64,000 nt of DNA, from the NCBI RefSeq assembly GCF_047549485.1, contig NZ_CP180191.1:3658001-3722000 (forward strand), given 5' to 3'. Below are positions 44,123-53,700 of this stretch, piece by piece; within the stretch, counting starts at the first letter, position 1, and each line of letters starts with the position of its first letter. The position numbers were made by a program, and so were the translations under genes. The DNA is from Piscinibacterium candidicorallinum. Its GTDB lineage: Bacteria; Pseudomonadota; Gammaproteobacteria; Burkholderiales; Burkholderiaceae_C. The notes beneath the pieces are model-generated. The model did not search any database. It was not told the origin of the DNA and saw only the letters and a program-made list of their open reading frames with translations.

Positions 44123-45079
44123 TCACAGCACCGGTGTGAAGGCGCGCGTGAGGTGATAGAACACCGGCGCCGCGAACACGAGCGAACCGAGCCGATCCAG
44201 CACGCTGGAGCGGCCGGTGGAGATCTCGCCCCAGTCGCGGATGCCGGTGGAGCGCTTGAGCGTCTGCAGCACCAGCTGCGCCACAAAGCCCATGGCAGCG
44301 GTGGCCGCGGCCACGCCCAGGGTGGTGATGAGGTTGAAGGGCACGTACCAGTACATCGACAGGCCCACGAGCATGGCGGCGCCGATGCCGGCGGCCACGC
44401 CTTCCCAGGTCAGGTCGCGCGTAATGCTGCGCGCCAGGCGCCGGCGGCCATATTGACGGCTGACCCAGTACTGCACGATGTCGCCGACCTGAGTGACCAT
44501 CACGCAGAACAGCATGAGGTAGGCCGCATGGTTGTCCCCGCCGCTCCAGCCGCGGATCGTCAGGCTCAGTGTGGCCGGAATGTGGCTCAGGCAGTACACG
44601 CAGAGCATCACGCCCAGCTGCAGCTTGGCCGCGCGGGCAAAGAACTCCTTGGCATCGCCCGCCAGGGCAGAGAGCGCCGGCAGCACGAAGAAGGCGTACA
44701 CCGGGATGAACACCGAGAACAGCCCGTACCAGCCGTTGCCCACAAACACATACTGCGCCGGAATCAGGATGAAGAAGGCCACAAACAGCGCGCGGTAGTC
44801 CGCCGCATTGGCCGGCGTGCGGGTGAGGAACTCCCGCAGGCCCAGAAAGCTCGTCAGTGCAAACATGAAGAAGGCCACCGCCGGGTCCAGCACCACGGCC
44901 GACCAGAAGCAGAACAGGAACAGCCAGCCATTGCGCTCGCGGTCCTGCGCAAAGGACAGCACCGCGCGCGACAGCGGCCGCTTGATCCAGCCGTCCATCA
45001 GCGGCTTGAGCAGGGCCGCGGCACCCAGCAGGGCCAGCAGCGTGGCCACCACAACCCAGAAACGCAGATCTTCGATCAT
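44123..45079 (-). CDS. CdsA-like phosphatidate cytidylyltransferase with degenerate signature
   Basis: The protein has 318 residues and about eight transmembrane helices. The C-terminal signature is recognisable as the CDP-diglyceride synthase motif but altered: LKRSTGIRDWGEISTGRSSV and LDRLGS, where the consensus has K-D, H-G-G and D-R-x-D. So H-G-G is R-S-S and the last Asp is Gly. The enzyme would make CDP-diacylglycerol in the inner membrane if active. It overlaps the acyltransferase gene upstream by 4 nt, which supports a phospholipid role, as in YnbB-type clusters. Confidence 0.82.
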   Translation of the reverse strand: MIEDLRFWVVVATLLALLGAAALLKPLMDGWIKRPLSRAVLSFAQDRERNGWLFLFCFWSAVVLDPAVAFFMFALTSFLGLREFLTRTPANAADYRALFVAFFILIPAQYVFVGNGWYGLFSVFIPVYAFFVLPALSALAGDAKEFFARAAKLQLGVMLCVYCLSHIPATLSLTIRGWSGGDNHAAYLMLFCVMVTQVGDIVQYWVSRQYGRRRLARSITRDLTWEGVAAGIGAAMLVGLSMYWYVPFNLITTLGVAAATAAMGFVAQLVLQTLKRSTGIRDWGEISTGRSSVLDRLGSLVFAAPVFYHLTRAFTPVL

Positions 45080-45765
45080 GAACGCACCACATCCACCGGC
45101 TGGGTGCGGGTGCCATTCTTCATGGCGATGGGCTTGGCTTCATGGTCCTCGGCCAGATCGACGATGGCCTGGCGGGCGCGGGCGAGGAAGTCGTCCTCGC
45201 TTTCCTCGGGGCCGCGCTTGATCGGCGCGCCGAAGCGCACATTGCAGGCCAGGGGCACGGGGAAGAAGGTGCCCTTGGGCATGATGCGGTTCAGGTTCTC
45301 GATGTAGACCGGCACCAGTTCGACGTCCGGGAATTCGGCCGCGATCCTTGCGATGCCGCGCTTGAAGGGGCCGGGCAGCGGCTCGCTGCGGCGCGTACCT
45401 TCAGGGAACATGATCAGCGAGTCGCCGTGCTTGAGCGCCTCGCGCGGGGCGTCCAGCGGGTCGGCGTCGGTTTCCCGCAGGCGGTCGATCAGCACCGCGT
45501 TCAGACCCTTGTTGACGATATGCCGTCGGATGGCCGACTTGTCCCAGTAATCCTTGGCGGCCAGCGGGCGCACGCGCGGGCGGATGTCCTCGGGGATCGC
45601 GGACCAGACCACGAGCGTGTCGACGTGGCTGGTGTGGTTGGCGAAGTAGATGCGCTGCGCCGCGGAGGGCGTGGTGCCGATCCAGCGCGGATAGGCCCCC
45701 ACCAGGAAGCGTACGAGCCAGACAAAGAAAAGCGTGATGAGCATGGACTGCGGATTGGCGCGCAC
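45076..45765 (-). CDS. PlsC-like 1-acylglycerol-3-phosphate acyltransferase
   Basis: The protein has up to 229 residues from GTG at 45765; ATG at 45744 (MLITLFFVWL) is a plausible shorter start. One N-terminal hydrophobic segment anchors it to the inner membrane. The acyltransferase H-x4-D motif is in ANHTSHVDTLVVW, and the glycerol-phosphate site is MFPEGTRRSEPLPGPFKRG, followed by VPVYIENL. It acylates lysophosphatidate or a related lipid. It is coupled to the CdsA-like gene, so the two make a short phospholipid operon. Confidence 0.9.
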   Translation of the reverse strand: MRANPQSMLITLFFVWLVRFLVGAYPRWIGTTPSAAQRIYFANHTSHVDTLVVWSAIPEDIRPRVRPLAAKDYWDKSAIRRHIVNKGLNAVLIDRLRETDADPLDAPREALKHGDSLIMFPEGTRRSEPLPGPFKRGIARIAAEFPDVELVPVYIENLNRIMPKGTFFPVPLACNVRFGAPIKRGPEESEDDFLARARQAIVDLAEDHEAKPIAMKNGTRTQPVDVVRS

Positions 45766-45944
45766 GCGGTGCCGATGAGGCTGGCACGTCGTGCGGCGGG
45801 TACTGCGCTCGCCCGGATCTCGGGCGGCGCGCGATTATGCGGTGTTTGCTGGGCGGAAGATGCTGCGCTGCGGAGGAAAACCCGGTGATCGCCGAAGACG
45901 TTGCTCTTTGGGCATCACGCTACCTGGCCCGCCAGGGGTCGCAC

Positions 45945-46436
45945 TCAAGCCGGCTTGTCGTCGGCCAGACGCACCATGCCGATGGCGTGGCTGATCAGCC
46001 CGCCGATCCAGGTGGCCACGGCCAGCAAGGCGCCCAGCGCGGCCAGCACGACCCAGCCCCAGGCAATGTTCAGGCGCGCGGTGCCTTTTTCAATGGCCTC
46101 GACCGAGCGCTCCCACTGCGCGAGATCCGGCCCGAGCAGGTTGAAGGCCACGCCCAGACCGCCGGCGATCATGATGCCCAACGCCAGCAGGGACAGCCCG
46201 AGGGTCCACCAGAAGGTACGCAACATGCGCGAATGGTGGGTGGCGTGCTTGGGGTCCACGCAGTCCTTGCGGCGCACGTAGTTGATGATCAGGCCGATCA
46301 GGGCCGTCCAGAGCATCAGGTAACCGATCATGTGCGCCGCATAGGCGCCCCAGACCAGACGCTCGTCATTGGCCAGCTGCGTGGCCGTGACGCCGGGCGG
46401 CAGACCGAAGCCGGTGTTGCTGGAGGCAGGGTTCAT
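45945..46436 (-). CDS. DUF4870-like membrane protein
   Basis: The protein has 163 residues with four hydrophobic segments: VWGAYAAHMIGYLMLWTALI, FWWTLGLSLLALGIMIAGGL, NIAWGWVVLAALGALLAVAT and WIGGLISHAIGMVRL. The INYVRRKDCVDPKHATHHSR loop and FWW arrangement match small DUF4870-type inner-membrane proteins. The function is unknown. It is downstream of the MerR-family gene on the same strand, with about 130 nt between. Confidence 0.78.
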   Translation of the reverse strand: MNPASSNTGFGLPPGVTATQLANDERLVWGAYAAHMIGYLMLWTALIGLIINYVRRKDCVDPKHATHHSRMLRTFWWTLGLSLLALGIMIAGGLGVAFNLLGPDLAQWERSVEAIEKGTARLNIAWGWVVLAALGALLAVATWIGGLISHAIGMVRLADDKPA

Positions 46437-46567
46437 GAGCAGTGTTCTCCCAGGGGGCGGTGCCGTGGTGATGCGCTTGGTGTGTCGGGCAAGGAAGTGT
46501 CGGCCCAGGCGGAGCGGCGATCAATCCTGGAGCGGCGTCAGCGGGTGTGGCTGTTGCAAGAGGGCGC

Positions 46568-47008
46568 TCAGGCGGCGCGCTTGCTGCCTGTGCCTGCGCG
46601 CTCGGTGAGCAGGTCGGACAGCAGGCTGCGGCACTGCTGCTCGTGGGTGTTGATCTCGGCCAACGTGGCCTCGATGTCTTCGCGCTGCTGCTGGAGCTTT
46701 TCGCGGTGGGCCTGCAGCACGTCGAGAAACTTGCGCAACTGCGGCACGGTATCGCCCGGGCCGTCGTACATGTCAACCAGAGCCTTGATCTCGGACAGCG
46801 TGAGCCCGAGGCGCTTGCCGCGCAAGGTCAGCTTCAGTCGCGTGCGGTCGCGCTGGGTATAGACGCGGTGCCGGCCGCCCGGGCCTTCGCGCGCCGGGGC
46901 GAGCAGGCCGTGGTCTTCATAGAAGCGGATGGCGCGGGCGGTCACCTCGAACTCGCGGGACAGTTCGGAGATGGTGTAGGTCGAGGACGTGGTCGCGGCG
47001 GCTGACAT
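46568..47008 (-). CDS. liuR: MerR-family regulator, LiuR type
   Basis: The protein has 146 residues from ATG at 47008. The winged-helix N-domain (STYTISELSREFEVTARAIR, FYEDHGLLAPAREGPGGRHR, VYTQRDRTRLKLTLRGKRLG) is followed by a long dimerisation coiled coil (LSEIKALVDMYDGPGDTVPQ, LQAHREKLQQQREDIEATLA). This matches LiuR regulators of branched-chain amino acid and isovalerate catabolism. A LiuR-type operator lies just before its start (47019-47034). It is divergent from the MBL-fold gene, which it probably controls together with itself. Confidence 0.88.
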   Translation of the reverse strand: MSAAATTSSTYTISELSREFEVTARAIRFYEDHGLLAPAREGPGGRHRVYTQRDRTRLKLTLRGKRLGLTLSEIKALVDMYDGPGDTVPQLRKFLDVLQAHREKLQQQREDIEATLAEINTHEQQCRSLLSDLLTERAGTGSKRAA

Positions 47009-47018
47009 ATCCCTACAC

Positions 47019-47034
47019 TTTACGTAAACGTCAA
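47019..47034. promoter_or_regulatory. LiuR-type operator
   Basis: TTTACGTAAACGTCAA (reverse complement TTGACGTTTACGTAAA) agrees with the binding motif described for LiuR in proteobacteria. It sits 10 nt upstream of the MerR gene and 72 nt upstream of the MBL gene start. It is the natural site for autoregulation and control of the divergent gene. Confidence 0.7.
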
Positions 47035-47105
47035 TTGCGGGGCAATGCGCGGGCTGGATGGGTGTATCCATCGATGCTGCGGTCTCGCCCTTCACGCCCA
47101 GCCGC

Positions 47106-48155
47106 ATGAACCTCCTCGAAGCCGAACTGCACTACCCCTTTGCCGACACCCTGCCCGCGCCCGGTGAGCTGATGACCGTGGCGCCCGGGGTGCAGTGGCT
47201 GCGCATGCCCCTGCCCTTTGCGCTGGACCACATCAATCTCTGGTTGCTGGATGACACAGGCAGCGAGGGGCCGGGCCACGCGATCGTGGACTGCGGCATT
47301 GCCGATGCGACGACGCGCGGCTACTGGGAGGCGATCTTCGCGAGCCTCCAAGCGCCCGTGCGCCGGGTGATCGCCACCCACATGCACCCAGACCACATCG
47401 GCAACGCCGCGTGGCTGGTGGAGCGCTGGGGCTGCCCCTTTCACTGCAGCATGACCGACTACGCCATGGCGCGCGGGTTGATTGCCGCGCCCAGCGGCTC
47501 GGGCGGCGATGCGGCGGCGCGCCACTTCCGTCTGCACGGACTGATGGATGCGGCCGACATCGAGCGCATCCGTCACCGGGGCGATCACTTCGCGAACATG
47601 GTGCCCGCGGTGCCGCCGAGCTTCAAGCGCCTGATGGACGACCAGCCGATCACGATCGGCCACCGCACCTGGCGCACGATCGCCGGCTGGGGCCATGCGC
47701 CCGAGCACATGGCGCTATGGTGCGAAGCGTTGGGCGTGTTGATCAGCGGCGACATGGTGCTGCCGCGCATCTCCACCAACGTGAGCGTGTGGGACATGGA
47801 GCCCGAGGCCGATCCGCTCGGGCTGTTTCTCAAGTCGCTCGCCCGCTACGAGGCCCTGCCGGCCGACACGCTCGTGCTGCCCAGCCATGGCAAGCCCTTC
47901 ACCGGCCTGCACACCCGCATCCGCCAGCTGCGCGAGCACCACGACGCCCGCCTGGCCGAGGTGCGCGAAGCCTGCGCGGCCGCGCCGCAAAGCGCGGCGG
48001 ACCTGCTCGGGCTCTTGTTCCGCCGCAAGCTGGACCTGCACCAGACCACCTTTGCCATGGGCGAGGCGCTGGCGCACCTGCACTGGCTCTGGCACCGCGG
48101 CGAGCTGCAGCGCAGCAAGGACACAGACGGCGTGCTGCGCTTCTCGGCCCGCTGA
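47106..48155 (+). CDS. MBL-fold metallo-hydrolase
   Basis: The protein has 349 residues from ATG at 47106. The metallo-beta-lactamase-fold metal site is intact: THMHPDHIGN (His92, His94, Asp96, His97), then WGHAPEHMAL and ISGDMVLPR, with LPSHGKPFTGLHTR as the last His. The C-terminal 90 residues (helical, HHDARLAEVREACA) are an added domain found in glyoxalase-II-like hydrolases. It is cytoplasmic. The substrate is unknown, but the LiuR-type operator suggests a role in acyl-CoA or leucine breakdown (inference). Confidence 0.92.
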   Translation: MNLLEAELHYPFADTLPAPGELMTVAPGVQWLRMPLPFALDHINLWLLDDTGSEGPGHAIVDCGIADATTRGYWEAIFASLQAPVRRVIATHMHPDHIGNAAWLVERWGCPFHCSMTDYAMARGLIAAPSGSGGDAAARHFRLHGLMDAADIERIRHRGDHFANMVPAVPPSFKRLMDDQPITIGHRTWRTIAGWGHAPEHMALWCEALGVLISGDMVLPRISTNVSVWDMEPEADPLGLFLKSLARYEALPADTLVLPSHGKPFTGLHTRIRQLREHHDARLAEVREACAAAPQSAADLLGLLFRRKLDLHQTTFAMGEALAHLHWLWHRGELQRSKDTDGVLRFSAR

Positions 48156-48335
48156 GACGGTGCAGCGTGCAGGCCTGATGCGCGAGTGCGCCGGGCGCGC
48201 GCTCAAGCGGTTCGGCGTGACATGCACAAGAAAATCTGACGGCCAAATACCCTAGGATCCGCATGCTCCATGCGGATCCCGGCAAGTTGGCTTATTCAAG
48301 CAATCGTTGAAAATGATCATTTCTCTGACCTTCAA

Positions 48336-48355
48336 TTCAACATTCGATTGAATAT
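48336..48355 (+). promoter_or_regulatory. Shared AT-rich palindromic motif, copy 2
   Basis: TTCAACATTCGATTGAATAT matches 18 of 20 bases of the motif at 43301. It lies upstream of the receiver-TPR gene in a local AT-rich patch (48285-48360), and may be part of its promoter or operator. Confidence 0.4.
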
Positions 48356-48514
48356 CCAGAAGGTCAGGGATTGAAACAGCCGGGTAGCGGGGCGCCAGTT
48401 CGGCGCATGGCGCAATCCGTTGCGCCTCAAGCCGCGGCGGTCGAATGCCGAACACAGTCCGACAAGGACGAGCCGCCCGCAAGCCTGCGCGGCGCCCGTT
48501 CGCCTGCCCCTGCC

Positions 48515-50209
48515 ATGCGACTGCTTGATTCCGACATCTCCGACACCCGGGCCCTGGTGATCGACGCCAACCCGACCTCGCGCACCGTGCTTGTGAGCAT
48601 GCTGCGCGACTTCGGCGTGGGCGAGGTGGCACAGAGCAGCCGCGTGCACGACGCCCGGCGCGTGCTGGAAAGTCGCGTATTCGACATCGTGCTGTGCGAG
48701 TCGCACTTCCATGGTTCCCATATGACCGGGCAGGACCTGCTGGACGACCTGCGCCGTGCCCAGCTGCTGCCCTTCTCCACCGTGTTCGTGATGGTCACGG
48801 CCGAGGCGAGCTATGCCAAGGTGGCCGAGGCCGCCGAGAACGCGCTCGACAGCTACCTGCTCAAGCCACACAACGCCGACACCCTGGGCGAGCGCCTGCG
48901 CCATGCGCGCGAACGCAAGCGCGTGCTGTCCTCCATCTTCATGGCCATCGAGGCCAATGACTTTGCTTCGGCCGCCGAGCTCTGCCTGGACCGCTTCCGC
49001 CAGCGCGGCAAGTTCTGGCTGTATGCCGCACGCATCGGTGCAGAGCTGCTGCTGCGCCTGCAGCGCCACACCGAGGCCAAGGCCCTGTTCGAGGCCATCT
49101 ACGCCGCCCAGGCCCTGCCCTGGGCCAAGCTGGGTGTCGCCCGCGCGCAGATCGAGGCCGGTGCGGCCGTGGAAGGCAAGCGAGTGCTGGAGTCGCTCAT
49201 TGCCGCGCAGCCCAGCTTTGCCGACGCCTACGACATTCTCGGGCGCACACAGATCGAGCATGGCGACTTTGACGGTGCCTACCGCACCTACGCCAAGGCG
49301 GTGGATATCACGCCGGCCAGCCTCACGCGCCTGCAGAAGAAAGGCATGACGGCCTTCTTCGTTGGCGAAGCGGCCGAAGCCACGACTGCACTGCACCGCG
49401 CCTGCATGCTGGGTAATGGCTCCAAGCTGCTTGACTACCAGAGCCTGTTCCTGCTTGGCGTGCTGCGCTACGACAGCGCAGACCTCAAGGCCCTGGTGCG
49501 CTGCCATGAGGACCTTGAAAAAGCCCGGGAGAAGCAGCCGCAATCCGCGCGGGTACGCCGCCTGTACCAGACCCTCGAAGTCTGCCGCGCCCTGCTGGAG
49601 CGCCGCGTGCCCGACGTGGTGGCCACCGTGCGTGCGCTGGCCGAGGAACGCCGCCGCGAAGACTTCGACTACGAGGCCGCCGGAAACCTGCTGATCGTGC
49701 TGGCCCGTCTGCAGCACAGCGAAATCCAGCTCGAGGACGCGAGCCTCTGGATCCGTGACATCGCGCGCCGCTACTGCGCCAGCCGCACCGCCACCGAACT
49801 GCTGTGCCGCTCCGTAGCCATGGTGCCCGAGGTCGAGCAGCAGGTCCGTGGCATCCACGCCGACATCGAAAAGCAGGCCGAGCAGGCCATGTCACTGACC
49901 GTGGCCGGCCAGGTCGCCGCTGCGGTCAAGACCCTGCTCGTGCAGGGTAACCAGAGCCTGAACGCCAAGCTCATCGACCTCGCCTGGCTGCTCGTCACCA
50001 AGCACCGCGAAAAGCTGCCCGACGCCGAAGTGCAATCCCAGATCCTCGCCAAGCTGCGCGAGCGCTACTGCATCTCCGGCGTCCAGATCGGCCGCCGGGA
50101 AAAGCGCGCCGCCGGCGGTCTGGCCCTGCGCGAGGCCGCACCCGTCAAGCCGGCGGCTGCGCCTCAACCGAGTGCGGCGGGGGTGCAGAAAGAAAAACAG
50201 CCTGCTTAG
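48515..50209 (+). CDS. Degenerate receiver domain fused to TPR repeats
   Basis: The protein has 564 residues from ATG at 48515; the frame is open back to a TTG at 48371, so the start is not settled. The N-terminal receiver fold (RALVIDANPTSRTVLVSMLR) keeps the Thr (VTAEASYAKV) and Lys (YLLKPHNADT) but lacks the acidic pair, and has Glu in place of the phosphorylated Asp (FDIVLCESHF). From about residue 130 a helical region contains TPR units, for example AYDILGRTQIEHGDFDGAYR and TYAKAVDITPASL. It is cytoplasmic, likely an adaptor scaffold in signalling or pilus control. A hairpin overlaps the stop codon. Confidence 0.85.
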   Translation: MRLLDSDISDTRALVIDANPTSRTVLVSMLRDFGVGEVAQSSRVHDARRVLESRVFDIVLCESHFHGSHMTGQDLLDDLRRAQLLPFSTVFVMVTAEASYAKVAEAAENALDSYLLKPHNADTLGERLRHARERKRVLSSIFMAIEANDFASAAELCLDRFRQRGKFWLYAARIGAELLLRLQRHTEAKALFEAIYAAQALPWAKLGVARAQIEAGAAVEGKRVLESLIAAQPSFADAYDILGRTQIEHGDFDGAYRTYAKAVDITPASLTRLQKKGMTAFFVGEAAEATTALHRACMLGNGSKLLDYQSLFLLGVLRYDSADLKALVRCHEDLEKAREKQPQSARVRRLYQTLEVCRALLERRVPDVVATVRALAEERRREDFDYEAAGNLLIVLARLQHSEIQLEDASLWIRDIARRYCASRTATELLCRSVAMVPEVEQQVRGIHADIEKQAEQAMSLTVAGQVAAAVKTLLVQGNQSLNAKLIDLAWLLVTKHREKLPDAEVQSQILAKLRERYCISGVQIGRREKRAAGGLALREAAPVKPAAAPQPSAAGVQKEKQPA

Positions 50210-50218
50210 CAGGCTGTT
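50196..50218. terminator. Bidirectional terminator overlapping a stop codon
   Basis: AACAGCCTGC and GCAGGCTGTT form a 10-bp stem with a TTA loop. The stop codon TAG (50207-50209) of the receiver-TPR gene lies in the loop and first arm base. It separates this gene from the convergent pilin gene ending at 50240. Confidence 0.85.
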
Positions 50219-50239
50219 CTCAAGACACACCGAGGCGCG

Positions 50240-50698
50240 TCAGCGGCCCCAGCAGTTCTGCACCGTGTCGGTGCCTGACTTACCGCGCACCTGCGACTGG
50301 TTCAGGGTCAGCGTCCCGCACAGCACGTCATTGGTCTGCGTTCCAGCGGGCACAGCCTGCAGCACAAACGCGTTGGCAGTCGGGTTCGCCGTGAAGCTGA
50401 TGTTGTACTTGGCCGGCCCCCCTCTGGGCGAGACGTCCAGCCCGATCGCGGTCAGCGTTGCATTGGTGATCGGCGGGTTGCCGGTCTGAGCGCTGACTGC
50501 ATAGCTCTGCGTGAGGGTGTAGTTGCGCTCCATCCATTGCGCCGCTTCAAGCAGTGCGTTGCGGGCTTCCGCACGATTGGCCCGCAGCACGTACGCCGTG
50601 TATTGCGGGTAGGCGATAGCCGACAGGATGCCGATGATGGCCACGACGATGACCAGTTCGATCAGGGTGAAGCCTTGGTACACGCGCTGCTTGGACAT
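50240..50698 (-). CDS. pilE: Type IV pilin-like protein PilE
   Basis: The protein has 152 residues from ATG at 50698. The prepilin leader MSKQRVYQG is cleaved before FTLIELVIVVAIIGILSAIA, the hydrophobic helix with Glu5. A globular domain with two late Cys (CGTLTLNQSQVRG and NCWGR) follows, forming the D-region disulfide. ATG at 50728 overlaps the pilY1 stop (ATGA) and is an alternative start with a 19-residue leader. It is last gene of the pilus operon. Confidence 0.92.
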   Translation of the reverse strand: MSKQRVYQGFTLIELVIVVAIIGILSAIAYPQYTAYVLRANRAEARNALLEAAQWMERNYTLTQSYAVSAQTGNPPITNATLTAIGLDVSPRGGPAKYNISFTANPTANAFVLQAVPAGTQTNDVLCGTLTLNQSQVRGKSGTDTVQNCWGR

Positions 50699-50727
50699 GT
50701 TCAAACCATTCAGTGGAATAGAGGGCA

Positions 50728-53700
50728 TCAGGGCGTCAGATCACGCCAGGCGCGGCGGCCAGGGCCGGTGAAGCACTTCACACCGATCGTCTGCAGCGAG
50801 CCGACTGCGGCACAGGGGTTGGGAGGCGGTGGTTCGCCCGTCGAGTTGCCGACGAAATCGACCAGACCGACCAGCTTGCCCACCGGGCTCGCACGCCCCA
50901 TCGCGCCCAGGCCTGTGTCGTCCTGGTCGCCTGTGGTGAACACATTGTCGCCGTTGATATCGAGGACCGGTGTCGCCGGCGGGGCGCCATTGAACAGGTC
51001 AAACGCGAGGAACGAGCCCGCCTGCGTGCTGTTGGCACAGGTCTGGCCCTCGACTGGAACATAGGTCGAGAAGAACGCGAAGCGACCCGAAGCGATGGGG
51101 TTGAAGATCACCCGCTCGCCAGCCACACCGAGATCCAGACGCCAACCGCGCTTGGTGGAGTAGTCGATCGCGGAGGTCACCGGCGCAGACAGCACGCGCG
51201 CTGAGCCGCCGCCTGACACAGTATTTGCAGCGGCCGCAGTAATGGTGCGCGTCACGAGATCGCTCAGCGGCACGGTCGCTGCGGGGGCACCCGGCCTATC
51301 CCAGATGCCGTAGATCGACTCCGTAGCCACGGACGTCTTGTCGGGGAAGGTCAGCAGCTGACCCGTACCGAATGTGATGAAGTTGCCGCCACGCGGGTGG
51401 GGAGCCACCGCCGGCGCCGAGGTGATCGGGCGGCCCGCGTTGTAGAGCGGTACCCCACCGGCCACGCCCCAAGCCGCGTCATTCGTCGCACTGACATTGA
51501 ACTTCCAGAGGCGACCGCGCAGGTCACCTGCATACACGACGTCGACCTTGCCGTCCCCATTGGAGTCGACGGGCAAGGGGGTCGCGAGACCGTTGTTTGC
51601 CCCGGTCGTCGTCTCGGCGAGGATCTTCCGGAAGCCACCGGCCGCGTCGAGGTAGAACACGTAGAGCGCAGCGCGCTCATTCACGCTGTTCACGCCGTTG
51701 CCGATGATCACCGCCCAGCGATCGTTGGCCATGCGCGCGATCTGCAGGTTGCGCCCGAGGAATGGATCCTTGGAGGGGTCACCAATGATGTGGCCTAGGT
51801 CAGAGTTGAGTTCGGCCATCGCCGCGGCACTGACCGCCTCGTCGGCAAACTGCTGTGCCAGGTCGACTGGAGTCGTAGGAATCGCATCACCGGGCTTGGT
51901 GTAGTCGAACTTCACCAACGACGCAGCATTGGTCTCGGCGAAATTCGTCGGGTTCGTCACGTCCAGCGCATAGATGCCACGACCACCCGCACCCAGCCCG
52001 CCCACAAGAACCGTTCGCCAGTCGCCATCGATCTTTGCGTCCGCAGAGATGACCGGGCCGTCAACGAAATACTTGTGCTGGTAGACCGGATCCGTGTATT
52101 CGGAAAGGCGCGTGTAGACGCCGCGCGGTACGTAGCTGATCAGCGGCGTACCGTTGGTTGCACTGAAGCCGTGAAGCATGCCGTCGTTGGCGCCCACGTA
52201 GACCACGGGCTGTCGGCTGATGTTGGCATTTCGGAAGCCCACGTAGTCGCTGCTGGTGTATCCGCTTCTAGGTGCTTGAACGAACCGCGGCTCGGAGTTC
52301 ACGATCGTGCCGATCAGGCCGCCTTGGCGCCAGCGCAGCACAGCATCCGCTATCTTGGAATTCTCAGGGGTATTTTCTTTGTTCGTCGCGCCACGCAGGT
52401 AGTCCACCCGAATCTGGCCAAAGCCGTCCTGGGTGCCGCCGAGGCTGCGATTCAGGGCGTTCTGCTGGAACGTGCTCAGATTGCCCCAACGGAATGGCGC
52501 ACCGGTGCTCGGGTTGGACGCCGTCAGCACCACACGATCATTGGGCGCGACCGTACCCATCACGGTCTGCGCATTCCACGAGGCGATATTGCTGATTGCC
52601 CCCCCAGAGATCGGGAAGCCTCTTATCACCCCACGAAAGTTCGGCTCTGACTCGAACCCAGCCCGAACCACAGTGAGCCCGTTTGAGACATTGGAAAGCG
52701 ACGACGCTGCGCCGCCGGTTGCCGTGTTCTGGGCCAAAATTTCGGCAACGATGCGCTGGAATGCGCTGTTCAAGGCCCGCTGATCCGTTGCGGGGAACAT
52801 GTCGCCGCGCGTGTTGACTGCGGCGTGCCACACATCCCACTGCCGCAGGCCGAAGTTGGCGACGGATGGCCACTCACGCGGCCCCGAGACCAGCTCGGCA
52901 AAGGATGCGCCGCCGGTGGTGGTCCCACTGAACGTCGGAACCACGTTGGCCGGCTGGCCCACAGCAGCCGGTGTGAGTGCCGCGGCTTCACCGAAGCCCA
53001 CGCCATACATCACCAAGTGCTGCCATGTTGCCGGGTTGTTCTTGGGGTTCCAGTACTGCGTGATTGTGGTGCCGTTGTAGGTTTCATCACCGGCGCGCTT
53101 GATCACCTGGGTCAGGTTGTTGTCCCACCCAGCACCGGTCTGCAGATCGGTGGACCAGTACGTGAACGCCACATCGGAGAGTGTCAGGTTGCCGCCTGCG
53201 GCCGGGCCACGATAGGGGCGATTCTGCGTGTACGCAGTGCCGTCCGGAAACGTTGTGGCGGTGTTGTCGGAATTGCCAAAGGCTGCATTGTCACCGTCGT
53301 TCCACTGTCCGTCAGTGAACATGATGTGATAGCTGCGGCGGCAACTGAGAATCGGGTTGACCGAGGTGCCAGGCGTGGCTGCCCAGGGGCTGTTGACCCC
53401 GGTCGTCCGAAGGTACTCGCCTACGCGGCGATAGGCCGCACGAAGCGGCGTGGTGTTGGATGCGGGTACGGACCGCACCCAGCTCACGAAATTGTCGCGG
53501 TGCGTGCCTTCGAAGGACGACATGGTATTGGGTCTCGGGCATGCGTTGTTTGCCGGAAACCCGTTGGAGCATGTGACAAGCAAGCCCTGCCACGCCAGTC
53601 GGAAGCGGCCATCCGGCACGATGCTCGGGCTGAACGCCGAAAGCACCGAGGACTTCATGGCCATGTTTCGCGTGCGGTAAAAGCTGTACCAGTTCACATA

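Noticed and set aside
47106..48155. Beta-lactamase or quorum-quenching lactonase
   Set aside because: The MBL fold alone does not show either; no signal peptide is seen, and the LiuR-type context suggests metabolism.
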